Shown here one piece after another: positions 1-5,295 of a stretch of 8,582 nt of DNA. Location of the stretch: assembly GCA_027030285.1 (NCBI GenBank), contig JALVFC010000398.1, forward strand, positions 1-8,582. Direction: 5' to 3'. Within the stretch, counting starts at the first letter, position 1. The number at the start of each line of letters is the position of its first letter. This stretch comes from Thiotrichaceae bacterium. Its GTDB lineage: Bacteria > Pseudomonadota > Gammaproteobacteria > Thiotrichales > Thiotrichaceae. A program made the position numbers and the translations under genes. The notes beneath the pieces were generated by a model. The model was not told where the DNA came from. It did not search any database and saw only the letters and a program-made list of their open reading frames with translations.

Positions 1-428
1 AACACCCAGCCATCAAGATGCTGGCGCTGGCCGACGGCAAGCCAATGTTAGCTGTAGAACTTGATAAAAATGAAACCCTGTTAAAAGAGCGCAATCAATT
101 TGCCACAGAGCTGATGCAGGTCTTGTGGCATCGTAATAGTATTATCGATATGGCAAAAGCCTGGCAAAAAACAGATTTACCGACCATGCTGGACTGGCAA
201 CTGAAATGGATACAATCTGCCATTAAATATCAGGCACTACATAACCCGAAAGAACCTGCCAACAAATTTCTGCAACAGATTATTGACCGGGTCACTGATC
301 AGAACAAGCTATGGTCGCTCTATGAAGAACTGCTGCATTTAAAGTCCATAACCGATTATCCCTTAAATCGTCAGATCTTCCTGGAGTCCATGCTACAATC
401 ATGGCGTGATGTTGGAACACCCCGATAA
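1..428 (+). CDS. holB: DNA polymerase III subunit delta' (HolB), C-terminal part
   Basis: This is the C-terminal part of a gene that begins before the window; the first complete codon is at position 3, and 141 codons precede the TAA stop. HolB is a subunit of the clamp-loader complex that places the beta sliding clamp on primed DNA. The visible part is the helical C-terminal domain: it opens with a segment rich in small and hydrophobic residues (ALADGKPMLAVEL), then a leucine-rich helical stretch with the pattern LMQVLWHRN and a tail of the type LNRQIFLESMLQSWR, which resembles the delta' collar domain. The ATPase-like N-terminal domain is outside the window. The assignment is supported by the next gene, pilZ, because holB-pilZ is a recurrent gammaproteobacterial pair. 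The sequence similarity is by recognition, not by a search. Confidence 0.85.
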   Translation, partial: HPAIKMLALADGKPMLAVELDKNETLLKERNQFATELMQVLWHRNSIIDMAKAWQKTDLPTMLDWQLKWIQSAIKYQALHNPKEPANKFLQQIIDRVTDQNKLWSLYEELLHLKSITDYPLNRQIFLESMLQSWRDVGTPR

Positions 429-486
429 CCCCAATATATCGCGTATTCAAAACATCCGCCCCAACCCCAATAAATAAAATAAAAAA

Positions 487-491
487 AGAGG
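487..491 (+). promoter_or_regulatory. Ribosome binding site of pilZ
   Basis: AGAGG lies 7 nt before the ATG at 499, downstream of an A-rich run (475-487). It fixes the start of pilZ. No strong promoter is evident in the 70-nt gap after holB, so pilZ is probably co-transcribed with holB. Confidence 0.6.
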
Positions 492-498
492 TGTCAAA

Positions 499-873
499 AT
501 GCCATCAGCAACCACAGTTGATGAACAAAAGCCAGAGGTCAGTGATCTATTACAACTATCTATCCGCGACAAAGTTGCTCTACACGCACATTACATGCCC
601 TTTATCAAGCATGGAGGTATATTTATACCCACAGATCGTACTTATAAATTCGGTGAAACGATTGCCATGGTATTACGCTTTCTTGACCGTGGTAAAAAAC
701 TAGTCATCACGGGTAAAGTTGTGTGGATTTCACCGCAATCCGGTCATCATGCCAGTCATAACCCGGGTGTGGGATTGCAGTTTGCAGGTAATAGCCGCGA
801 GGATGTAAAAAAAGCAATTGAAGCCTATCTCGGAGATCTGGCAAAACGTCCGGCTTTACATCAAGCTTATTAG
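499..873 (+). CDS. pilZ: Type IV pilus assembly protein PilZ
   Basis: A 124-residue single-domain PilZ protein, close to the usual length of about 115-120. Visible family marks are YMPFI (residues 32-36), GGIFIPT (39-45), GKVVWI (72-77) and GVGLQF (90-95), all typical of the pilus-type PilZ known from Pseudomonas. The N-terminal RxxxR motif that binds cyclic di-GMP in other PilZ domains is absent, and the usual D/NxSxxG motif is replaced by KHGGIFIPT. This fits the known behaviour of pilus PilZ, which does not bind the nucleotide but works in the cytoplasm by contacting the pilus motor and FimX-like proteins. The gene follows holB by 70 nt with a good ribosome site. In many relatives tatD comes next; here it does not. 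Confidence 0.9.
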   Translation: MPSATTVDEQKPEVSDLLQLSIRDKVALHAHYMPFIKHGGIFIPTDRTYKFGETIAMVLRFLDRGKKLVITGKVVWISPQSGHHASHNPGVGLQFAGNSREDVKKAIEAYLGDLAKRPALHQAY

Positions 874-1049
874 GCGTACTGTTATGTTATCAATAATAAA
901 AAACTGCCATTTTGAAATCGTATCACTGCCTAAAGTAGTGCGGTTTCGCGATACGCTACAGACGCGCTATTTTGGAGCCAGTGAAGCGTGTCGTTAGACC
1001 AGACAATCAATATTGATATACTACATATATTATATATACTATATTTGGT
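874..1049. other. Gap between pilZ and the toxin gene; no gene seen
   Basis: These 176 bases hold no convincing gene and no clear terminator for pilZ. CGTATC near 918 and GATACG near 953 are inverted with respect to each other but the region between them pairs poorly. The sequence turns strongly AT-rich after about 1005, where the toxin-antitoxin promoter region begins. The change in composition suggests that the left edge of an inserted module lies here. Confidence 0.5.
1013..1040 (+). promoter_or_regulatory. Likely promoter/operator of the toxin-antitoxin pair
   Basis: TTGATA (1013-1018) and TATACT (1035-1040) with a 16-nt gap make a credible -35/-10 pair. The octamer ATATACTA occurs twice (1016-1023 and 1034-1041), 18 bp apart, covering both promoter boxes; such paired sites over the promoter are what one expects for autorepression by an XRE antitoxin. 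Transcription would start near 1047, only a few bases before the toxin ATG. AT-rich sequence makes chance matches easy, so this is a tentative call. Confidence 0.4.
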
Positions 1050-1331
1050 ATGTGGGAAATATACGAACATAAGAAAGCAACAAAACAGCTAAAGAGAATT
1101 CCAGTAGAAATACTGATGAAGTATGAAAAATGGAAAGATATTGTTGCTATTTCAGGCCCAGAAGGTTTAAAGCTAATAAAAGGCTTTAACGATGAAGCTC
1201 TTTCGGGTGAGTGGGAAGGTCATCGGTCATCTAGACTTAACATTCAATATCGAGTTATTTATAAAATTGAAAACGAAGAGCTTTTTGTGAAAGTATTTAG
1301 AGTAACAGCTCATGACTATCGGAGGAGTTAA
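1050..1331 (+). CDS. RelE/HigB-like toxin of a type II toxin-antitoxin pair
   Basis: A 93-residue basic protein of the RelE/ParE superfamily, whose members usually cleave mRNA at the ribosome. The C-terminal half carries the family pattern: GEWEGHRSSRL (residues 53-63), QYRVIYKI (66-73) and VFRVTAHDYRR (82-92). Arg62, Arg68, His88 and Tyr90 are candidate catalytic residues by comparison with the superfamily, but this is inference. The toxin precedes its antitoxin, the HigBA order. The last codons (Arg-Arg-Ser-stop) double as the ribosome site of the antitoxin, so the two genes are tightly coupled. No good ribosome site precedes its own ATG. The gene is visibly more AT-rich than pilZ, which suggests acquisition by transfer. 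A DNA-gyrase-type ParE toxin is less likely given the RVIYKI and HDYR patterns. Confidence 0.85.
   Translation: MWEIYEHKKATKQLKRIPVEILMKYEKWKDIVAISGPEGLKLIKGFNDEALSGEWEGHRSSRLNIQYRVIYKIENEELFVKVFRVTAHDYRRS
1321..1327 (+). promoter_or_regulatory. Strong ribosome binding site deciding the antitoxin start
   Basis: GGAGGAG, a near-perfect Shine-Dalgarno sequence, lies 5 nt before the ATG at 1333. It sits inside the end of the toxin gene. It argues against the in-frame upstream ATG at 1312, which would place this site within the coding region. Confidence 0.75.
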
Positions 1332-1332
1332 G

Positions 1333-1593
1333 ATGAAAGATTTTACAAAAGCAACTAAAACCGTCGAAGTTTCTATTGGTAATTCTGTTCGTATTCTTCG
1401 TGAACTTCAAGGATTAAGCCAAAATGAGTTAGCGTTAATTAGTGGTATACCTCAATCAACTTTATCTGCTATTGAGCATGACAGGGTGAACTTAGGAGTC
1501 GAAAGGGCAAAAGTTTTGGCTAGAGCATTGAAATGTCATCCTGCTGTAATTGTTTTTCCAGGCTGGAATATTGAACAAGAATTAGTTGCGTAG
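1333..1593 (+). CDS. XRE-family antitoxin (HigA-like)
   Basis: An 86-residue protein with a helix-turn-helix domain over residues about 16-72: SVRILRELQGLSQNELA forms the first helices, SGIPQSTLSAIE (37-48) the turn and recognition helix, and ERAKVLARAL (57-66) the closing helix. It ends in HPAVIVFPGW and an acidic tail, which probably contacts the toxin. Its role is to bind and silence the toxin and to repress the shared promoter. The ATG at 1333 follows the toxin stop by one base and has an excellent ribosome site; an in-frame ATG at 1312 would add seven residues but is less likely. A conserved type II pair is the natural reading of two small overlapping-context genes of these families. Confidence 0.87.
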   Translation: MKDFTKATKTVEVSIGNSVRILRELQGLSQNELALISGIPQSTLSAIEHDRVNLGVERAKVLARALKCHPAVIVFPGWNIEQELVA

Positions 1594-1642
1594 TCAATAG
1601 CTTATTCATTGTTTCGGCCGCAAACCCATAGTGCCGCGCTAA

Positions 1643-3004
1643 TCAGGCACGCTTTAGCACCAGACCACTATTGTGCCCTCCAAATGCAAAGGATTCTGAA
1701 AAAGAATATTCGATAGCCATCTTCCGCTTTTGCGTGACAAAATCCAGATCAGCAATAGGATTGTCAAGGTTCCTGCATGGATGCAAAACCTGATCACGCA
1801 TACTCAGGGCGCAAATGGCTGCCTCAATAGCTCCACTACCACCCAGCGAATGTCCAATAATGGATTTGCTGGAGTTAATAGCTGCGTTCTTCCCAAAAAC
1901 CCGTTCTATCACAGCCACCTCAACCTTGTCATTAGACAGGGTACCAGTACCATGAGCATTGATATAATCAATATCCTCCGCATGAATATCAGCACTTTGC
2001 AGAGCATTATTAACCATCCGTTCAATCTGCGTGCCACTGGGTTCTGGTGCCATCACCGAGCTGGCATCAAAGGTTTCGGCAAAACCGACCACCTCGGCAA
2101 GCGGAGTTCCTCCACGTGCAAGCAAGTGTTCTTCGCTTTCCAGTATCAATGTTGCACCACCACCTTGAGCAAATAAAAAACCGGTACGGTCTTTATCAAA
2201 AGGGCGGTTAGCCGTATCTACATCACCAGATTCAGGAATCATGGCAAGTGTGCGTGCCAGATCAAAACCCTTGTAGCTGGCTCCCCAATGGTCTTTCAGG
2301 TGCTCCACTCCACCACTGATTACCAGGTCAGCGTGACCTGAGCGGATTCTTTTAAAAGCCTCTCCAATAGCGGTTGTACCAGATGAACAGGCTTGCACAA
2401 CTGGCTGCACATCACTATGAATGGCAAACTTGATACCGATTCCAGCTGGCACACTGTTACAGATCGACATGGGTATCACAAAAGGGTTCAGGGTAGGAGG
2501 ATGATATAGTGTTTGCAGGGCATCATTATCTTTGCAAGATGTTTCCTCTGACAGCTTTTGCTTGCAGGTCGCAATTGCGTGATAGCTGAAATTGGTTAAC
2601 AGGGAACAGGAGCCACCTGAACCAGTACCGTAGATAACAGAGCAACGCTCGGAATTAATGCCTGGCAAACGGTATTGGTTGCGCTTTTTGTCGGTCAGTT
2701 CAGGTTCAATGCCAGCATTTAGTAGCGCTTCATGGGTAGTGATAATAGCCAACAATGTGGAAGTGTCATTCTGAATGGTCTCGGCACGCCGAAAACCTAA
2801 CGACATAAAATCTATTTCAGGCAGTGGAGCCCAGATGCCAGAGCGAAAATCCAGATAGTCATACCAGTGAGCAGGGATTTTTTCAGTGCAGGATTCGCTG
2901 GCTAAAATGTTTTTCCAACTGGTTTCGAGGTTGTCACCAAGCGGCGTTATCATGCCCATGCCAGATACAAAAACCCTGGCTGGTTGCTGTATATGAGCAC
3001 TCAT
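1643..3004 (-). CDS. Beta-ketoacyl-ACP synthase, FabF-like, partner of the adjacent ACP
   Basis: A 453-residue thiolase-fold ketosynthase, which condenses an acyl thioester with malonyl-ACP to give 3-ketoacyl-ACP. The Cys-His-His triad is complete: Cys206 in QACSSGT, His351 in NAHGTGT and His385 in KSIIGHSLGG, with Lys380 in place. The start reads VFVSGMGMITPLG and the end FAFGGHNSGLVLKRA, both standard. It is about 40 residues longer than housekeeping FabF, with extra sequence around residues 103-175 (rich in polar residues and cysteines). The nucleophile motif ACSSG resembles polyketide-type ketosynthases more than the ACATG type of FabF. The ATG overlaps the stop of the ACP gene (ATGA at 3001-3004), so the two are probably translated together. 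A role in a specialised fatty acyl or polyketide product is inferred; the product is unknown. A simple spare FabF is the alternative. Confidence 0.85.
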   Translation of the reverse strand: MSAHIQQPARVFVSGMGMITPLGDNLETSWKNILASESCTEKIPAHWYDYLDFRSGIWAPLPEIDFMSLGFRRAETIQNDTSTLLAIITTHEALLNAGIEPELTDKKRNQYRLPGINSERCSVIYGTGSGGSCSLLTNFSYHAIATCKQKLSEETSCKDNDALQTLYHPPTLNPFVIPMSICNSVPAGIGIKFAIHSDVQPVVQACSSGTTAIGEAFKRIRSGHADLVISGGVEHLKDHWGASYKGFDLARTLAMIPESGDVDTANRPFDKDRTGFLFAQGGGATLILESEEHLLARGGTPLAEVVGFAETFDASSVMAPEPSGTQIERMVNNALQSADIHAEDIDYINAHGTGTLSNDKVEVAVIERVFGKNAAINSSKSIIGHSLGGSGAIEAAICALSMRDQVLHPCRNLDNPIADLDFVTQKRKMAIEYSFSESFAFGGHNSGLVLKRA

Positions 3005-3258
3005 ACTTTTTCAGGTTTCAGCAGAAGGTCATCAAGAAAATCTACCACCGAGATCAGTGTATCTTTGTCCTGAAGTGCATTTTGATCAAAGGGTGTACCC
3101 AGCTCATCTTCAAGACTGACCAGTAAGGTTACAATATCGATAGAGTCAGCATTAAGGTCACCGCGAAACGAGTCCTGCAAGTTTGGGGGTGTTTCAAGTG
3201 CAAGTGTTTCCTGAACGATATCAATTACTTTTTGTTCCAGTGTTTCACGATTTAGCAT
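3001..3258 (-). CDS. Acyl carrier protein, dedicated copy
   Basis: An 85-residue acidic acyl carrier protein. The phosphopantetheine attachment site is Ser39 in LNADSIDIV, followed by the helix TLLVSLEDELG, as in ordinary ACPs. It carries growing or finished acyl chains as thioesters for partner enzymes. It lacks the neighbours of the housekeeping acpP (fabG, fabF in the standard cluster) and is instead the first gene of a two-gene operon with the ketosynthase, which overlaps it by four bases. A Shine-Dalgarno sequence AAGGA (3264-3268 on the + axis) lies 5 nt before the ATG. The short length and clear serine motif make the family assignment firm; the pathway it serves is not shown by the sequence. 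Confidence 0.92.
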   Translation of the reverse strand: MLNRETLEQKVIDIVQETLALETPPNLQDSFRGDLNADSIDIVTLLVSLEDELGTPFDQNALQDKDTLISVVDFLDDLLLKPEKV

Positions 3259-3403
3259 AATAGTCCTTTTTTCTATCTTACCTTTTAATTATCAAATTTA
3301 TCCCCTGTGCCGCTGTGAGGTCACGGATTCAGGTGTATTTCCAGCCTTGTTCTCAAGGATTTATCCTCGCCAGAGTTATTCGCCTTAATTACTGAATGCT
3401 GTA
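3259..3403 (-). promoter_or_regulatory. Upstream region of the ACP-ketosynthase operon
   Basis: No gene is seen here, so the promoter of the - strand operon should lie in this stretch or in the adjoining foldback element. A weak candidate on the - strand is GTGACC followed after 16 nt by GATAAA; GATAAT lies a little closer to the gene but has no matching -35 box. The perfect inverted repeat AGGAT-TT-ATCCT (3356-3367) could be an operator. All of these are by eye and short enough to arise by chance. Confidence 0.3.
3264..3268 (-). promoter_or_regulatory. Ribosome binding site of the ACP gene
   Basis: On the - strand AAGGA lies 5 nt before the ACP ATG. It supports the chosen start and shows that translation of the operon begins here, with the ketosynthase coupled downstream. 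Confidence 0.55.
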
Positions 3404-3407
3404 CTAG

Positions 3408-3566
3408 GAGCTTGTCCGAGAATAGTGAGCCTACTGTGGAAAAGCTGAATTTGGCTAGATTTTCCCTCAATTCTCGTTAAATAGAACAACTATTCGCCTC
3501 AAATTGATGAAAAATCTAGCTCAAATCAGCTTTCCCTCGCTACGACTCATATTCTCGGACAAGCTC
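3408..3566. mobile_element. Foldback (MITE-like) element, copy 1
   Basis: A 159-bp non-coding palindromic element. Counting the flanking CTAG, its ends (3404-3423 and 3551-3570) are a perfect 20-bp inverted repeat containing GAGCTTGTCCGAGAAT. Inside, 3438-3472 and 3502-3536 pair over about 35 bp with a few mismatches, around a 29-nt centre (3473-3501) that contains the small hairpin AAATAG-AACAA-CTATT. It has no transposase gene, so any movement would depend on an enzyme elsewhere. The CTAG on both sides may be a target-site duplication or part of the ends; because CTAG is its own complement the two cannot be told apart here. In RNA form the element would be a long hairpin that could end or insulate transcription between the divergent operons. 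Confidence 0.75.
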
Positions 3567-3570
3567 CTAG

Positions 3571-3723
3571 GAGGCTGTCCGAGAACGCTACTGCAAATCC
3601 CATGATCATCATAATCTGAACTTATTGGAATCGTTAAATAGAATGACTATTTGCCTCATCCAATAAGCTCAGATTATGAGAATCCTGTGATTTTCGCTAC
3701 GCTTCCAGTTCTCGGAAAGCCTC
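3571..3723. mobile_element. Foldback (MITE-like) element, copy 2
   Basis: A 153-bp relative of the neighbouring element, in the same orientation. Its ends are GAGGCTGTCCGAGAAC and the complement of GAGGCTTTCCGAGAAC (15 of 16 match). Arms at 3610-3629 and 3659-3678 pair in 19 of 20 positions around a 29-nt centre (3630-3658) that matches the centre of copy 1 at 25 of 29 positions. TCGCTACG occurs 22 bases before the right end in both copies. Flanks are CTAG (3567-3570, shared with copy 1) and ATAG (3724-3727). The stem sequences differ completely from those of copy 1. No coding capacity is seen. Confidence 0.72.
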
Positions 3724-3760
3724 ATAGTATAAAAAATAACCGTTTATAGGATGCCAGTGA

Positions 3761-3789
3761 TTGTATCTATTAGCTGTATAATTTACAAT
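3761..3789 (+). promoter_or_regulatory. Candidate promoter of the RpfF-like gene
   Basis: TATAAT at 3777-3782 is a perfect -10 box but has no good -35 partner at the usual distance. TTGTAT (3761-3766) and TACAAT (3784-3789), 17 nt apart, are an alternative pair. Either would give a leader of roughly 95-105 nt before the ATG at 3891. The promoter lies just outside foldback copy 2, so the elements may separate it from the divergent operon. Confidence 0.35.
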
Positions 3790-3821
3790 TGTGGTTAATA
3801 TATAGACAAGAGTAAGGGGCA

Positions 3822-3852
3822 CGGGTCATGCTACAGTGGGTAGTAGAACCCG
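3822..3852 (+). other. Stem-loop in the leader of the RpfF-like gene
   Basis: CGGGT (3822-3826) pairs with ACCCG (3848-3852). Inside, TGCTAC (3829-3834) pairs with GTAGTA (3840-3845) with one G-U wobble, over a five-base loop AGTGG, leaving a 2x2 internal loop. No T-run follows, so it is not a standard terminator. It lies between the candidate promoter and the start codon and could affect translation or mRNA stability. Confidence 0.4.
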
Positions 3853-3890
3853 AACAAAAGACATAATAATGACCGAGATAAGACTAAACA

Positions 3891-4790
3891 ATGAATGTTT
3901 TACCTTTTCAGGGAAATGCTGTTAACTTCGGAGTTGCGAGGGAAACAGTAAATAATCATTTGAATTCTGCAAACGGGGGGATTTTGTGGAGTATTCTCAA
4001 AGCAGATGCGCCAGCTCGAATCACCCCGGCACTGTTAAGCGAGCTAACAGCTGTACAACAGGAACTGCTCGATCGTTACTCACATAAAGAAATGGATAAT
4101 GCAGTCAATTATCATGTATTAAGCTCTGAAATCCCAGGTATTTTTTCGCTCGGTGGTGATTTACATTTTTTCTGCAAATGTGTGCGACAGGACAACAGGA
4201 AAGCACTGCTTAAATATGCCAGAGACTCAGTTGAATTCGTATATCAGGCAGTAACCAACTATCATTTACCAATCACAACGATAACCGTAGTCAGAGGAGC
4301 AGCCTTTGGCGGCGGCTTTGAAGCTGCCTTAGCGTCTAACTATCTGATTGCAGAAGAGCATGCAACATTCTCATTTCCGGAAACCCGCTTTGGACTTTTC
4401 CCTGGTATGGGAGCATTTACCTTCCTGCGACAACGTGTGCCAGAGCATCTTGCCGAAGAAATCATTTATAGCGGGAAGTTATATACTGCCAGAGAATTGC
4501 AAAAATTAAACATAGTTGATCAGGTATGCAAAAAAGGTCAGGGCTATAAGGCTACGATGCAGTTTATCGCCCAACGTCAGCGACAACACCAGGGGATTCA
4601 TGCGATGAGGAAAATGGCACAACAATTCTCCTCTATCAATAAACAGGAGCTTTATAGCATCGTAGATTACTGGGTAGAGAGTGTATTTTCACTGGATGAC
4701 AAGCAATTACGCCTGATTGAAGCACTATCCAGAACAAGTTTTCATCATCACTCACGAGTACATCGTAGAACTATTGATGGTGTCTATTAA
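3891..4790 (+). CDS. RpfF-like DSF synthase (enoyl-CoA hydratase fold)
   Basis: A 299-residue crotonase-fold protein that resembles Xanthomonas RpfF (about 289 residues) more than ordinary fatty-acid-oxidation hydratases. RpfF dehydrates 3-hydroxyacyl-ACP and cleaves the thioester, releasing cis-2-unsaturated fatty acids (DSF signals). Visible marks are FSLGGDLHFFC (85-95) for the first oxyanion-hole segment, GAAFGGGFEAAL (136-147) with Glu144, and SFPETRFGLFPGMGA (161-175) with Glu164; the two glutamates align with the catalytic pair of RpfF, and LFPGMGA is a strong family signature. KGQGYKA near residue 215 also matches. An in-frame stop at 3885 and the absence of other early ATGs fix the start, though the ribosome site is weak. 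No rpfB, rpfC, rpfG or rpfR lies nearby. A general hydratase/isomerase remains possible but less likely. Confidence 0.82.
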   Translation: MNVLPFQGNAVNFGVARETVNNHLNSANGGILWSILKADAPARITPALLSELTAVQQELLDRYSHKEMDNAVNYHVLSSEIPGIFSLGGDLHFFCKCVRQDNRKALLKYARDSVEFVYQAVTNYHLPITTITVVRGAAFGGGFEAALASNYLIAEEHATFSFPETRFGLFPGMGAFTFLRQRVPEHLAEEIIYSGKLYTARELQKLNIVDQVCKKGQGYKATMQFIAQRQRQHQGIHAMRKMAQQFSSINKQELYSIVDYWVESVFSLDDKQLRLIEALSRTSFHHHSRVHRRTIDGVY

Positions 4791-4843
4791 TCTCTGGCAC
4801 AAGCATAATTTAGCAGTACAGACATGTCACCCGACAAGCAACT

Positions 4844-4847
4844 GGAG
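4844..4847 (+). promoter_or_regulatory. Ribosome binding site favouring the start at 4857
   Basis: GGAG lies 9 nt before the ATG at 4857. The upstream in-frame ATG at 4824 has no comparable site, so the shorter protein is preferred. Confidence 0.4.
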
Positions 4848-4856
4848 AATTGCTGC

Positions 4857-5240
4857 ATGTTAATGTCATGGTTAAAAAAAACTGTTTTGCGCTTTTCCCG
4901 AAACAGGGCTAAAAAACCCACAACTACAGAGCTAAAGCAGCTAATACTGGATAGGATCAAGGCACAACAACAGCAAGAACAACACCCAGATAACTACGAC
5001 GTGAAATCATCGCTGTATGCACTTTCAAGCTTGTATTCACTGGTCGAATCAGCACAGCAACCTGCCAGTGAAACGGTAGAGCAGAGTTTGCGAGACTATA
5101 TTGAGCTTATTTTGAACTACCAGGAACAATACAGAAAAAAACCACTCGATTCAGATAAATACGGTGGTGGTGCAGCGGTAATAGGCAGTGTTGTAAGTCG
5201 AGTCATCGAAAGTGCACGTGAAGCGGGTATTGATCTATAG
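4857..5240 (+). CDS. Small protein of unknown function downstream of the RpfF-like gene
   Basis: I do not recognise this protein. From the ATG at 4857 it has 127 residues; an ATG at 4824 would give 138. The N-terminus is basic and amphipathic (SWLKKTVLRFSRNRAKK, residues 4-20), followed by a glutamine-rich helical stretch (KAQQQQEQ, 35-42), a serine/leucine/tyrosine region (50-65), an acidic helix (71-92) and a glycine-rich turn YGGGAAVIG (102-110) before a final helix. There is no signal peptide and no clear membrane segment, so it is probably cytoplasmic, perhaps membrane-associated through the N-terminal basic helix. It follows the RpfF-like gene by 66 nt on the same strand and is closed by a hairpin, so the two are likely one transcript. 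Codon pattern and the good open frame support a real gene. Confidence 0.65.
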   Translation: MLMSWLKKTVLRFSRNRAKKPTTTELKQLILDRIKAQQQQEQHPDNYDVKSSLYALSSLYSLVESAQQPASETVEQSLRDYIELILNYQEQYRKKPLDSDKYGGGAAVIGSVVSRVIESAREAGIDL

Positions 5241-5242
5241 AG

Positions 5243-5268
5243 ATAGCACACCGATAGTGCTATATTTT
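5243..5268 (+). terminator. Probable intrinsic terminator after the small protein gene
   Basis: ATAGCAC (5243-5249) and GTGCTAT (5257-5263) form a perfect 7-bp stem with a 7-nt loop, followed by ATTTT. It begins just after the stop at 5238-5240. The T-run is short and the stem only moderately G+C rich, so termination may be partial and some read-through into recB is possible. Confidence 0.5.
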
Positions 5269-5295
5269 CGGCTTCCATTCATTTGCTGATTTTTC

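Noticed and set aside
491..703. Second open frame overlapping pilZ
   Set aside because: It is out of frame with the well-supported PilZ domain and encodes nothing recognisable.
992..1000. GTTAGAC resembles the end of an integron attC site next to a toxin-antitoxin cassette
   Set aside because: No matching RYYYAAC partner with a good palindrome lies upstream (GCCTAAA near 928 is only approximate) and no second attC follows the antitoxin stop.
1631..1650. GTGCC/GGCAC inverted repeat as a shared terminator between the convergent antitoxin and ketosynthase genes
   Set aside because: The stem is only 5 bp with a 10-nt loop, overlaps the ketosynthase stop codon, and has no T-run on either strand.
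1730..2176. Open frame of 148 codons on the + strand
   Set aside because: It lies wholly opposite the ketosynthase gene, has no family signature and no ribosome site; it is a shadow of that gene.
3404..3727. Repeated palindromes as a CRISPR array
   Set aside because: There are only two units, each a long self-complementary element with paired ends; there are no short repeats with regular spacers and no cas genes.
3869..3925. Short leader peptide starting at ATG 3869 and overlapping the RpfF-like start
   Set aside because: It has about 18 codons, no ribosome site and no regulatory codon run; overlap with the main start looks accidental.
499..4790. A direct cyclic di-GMP link between PilZ and the RpfF-like protein
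   Set aside because: This PilZ lacks the RxxxR nucleotide-binding motif and belongs to the pilus-assembly type; it is in the holB operon and separated by opposite-strand genes.
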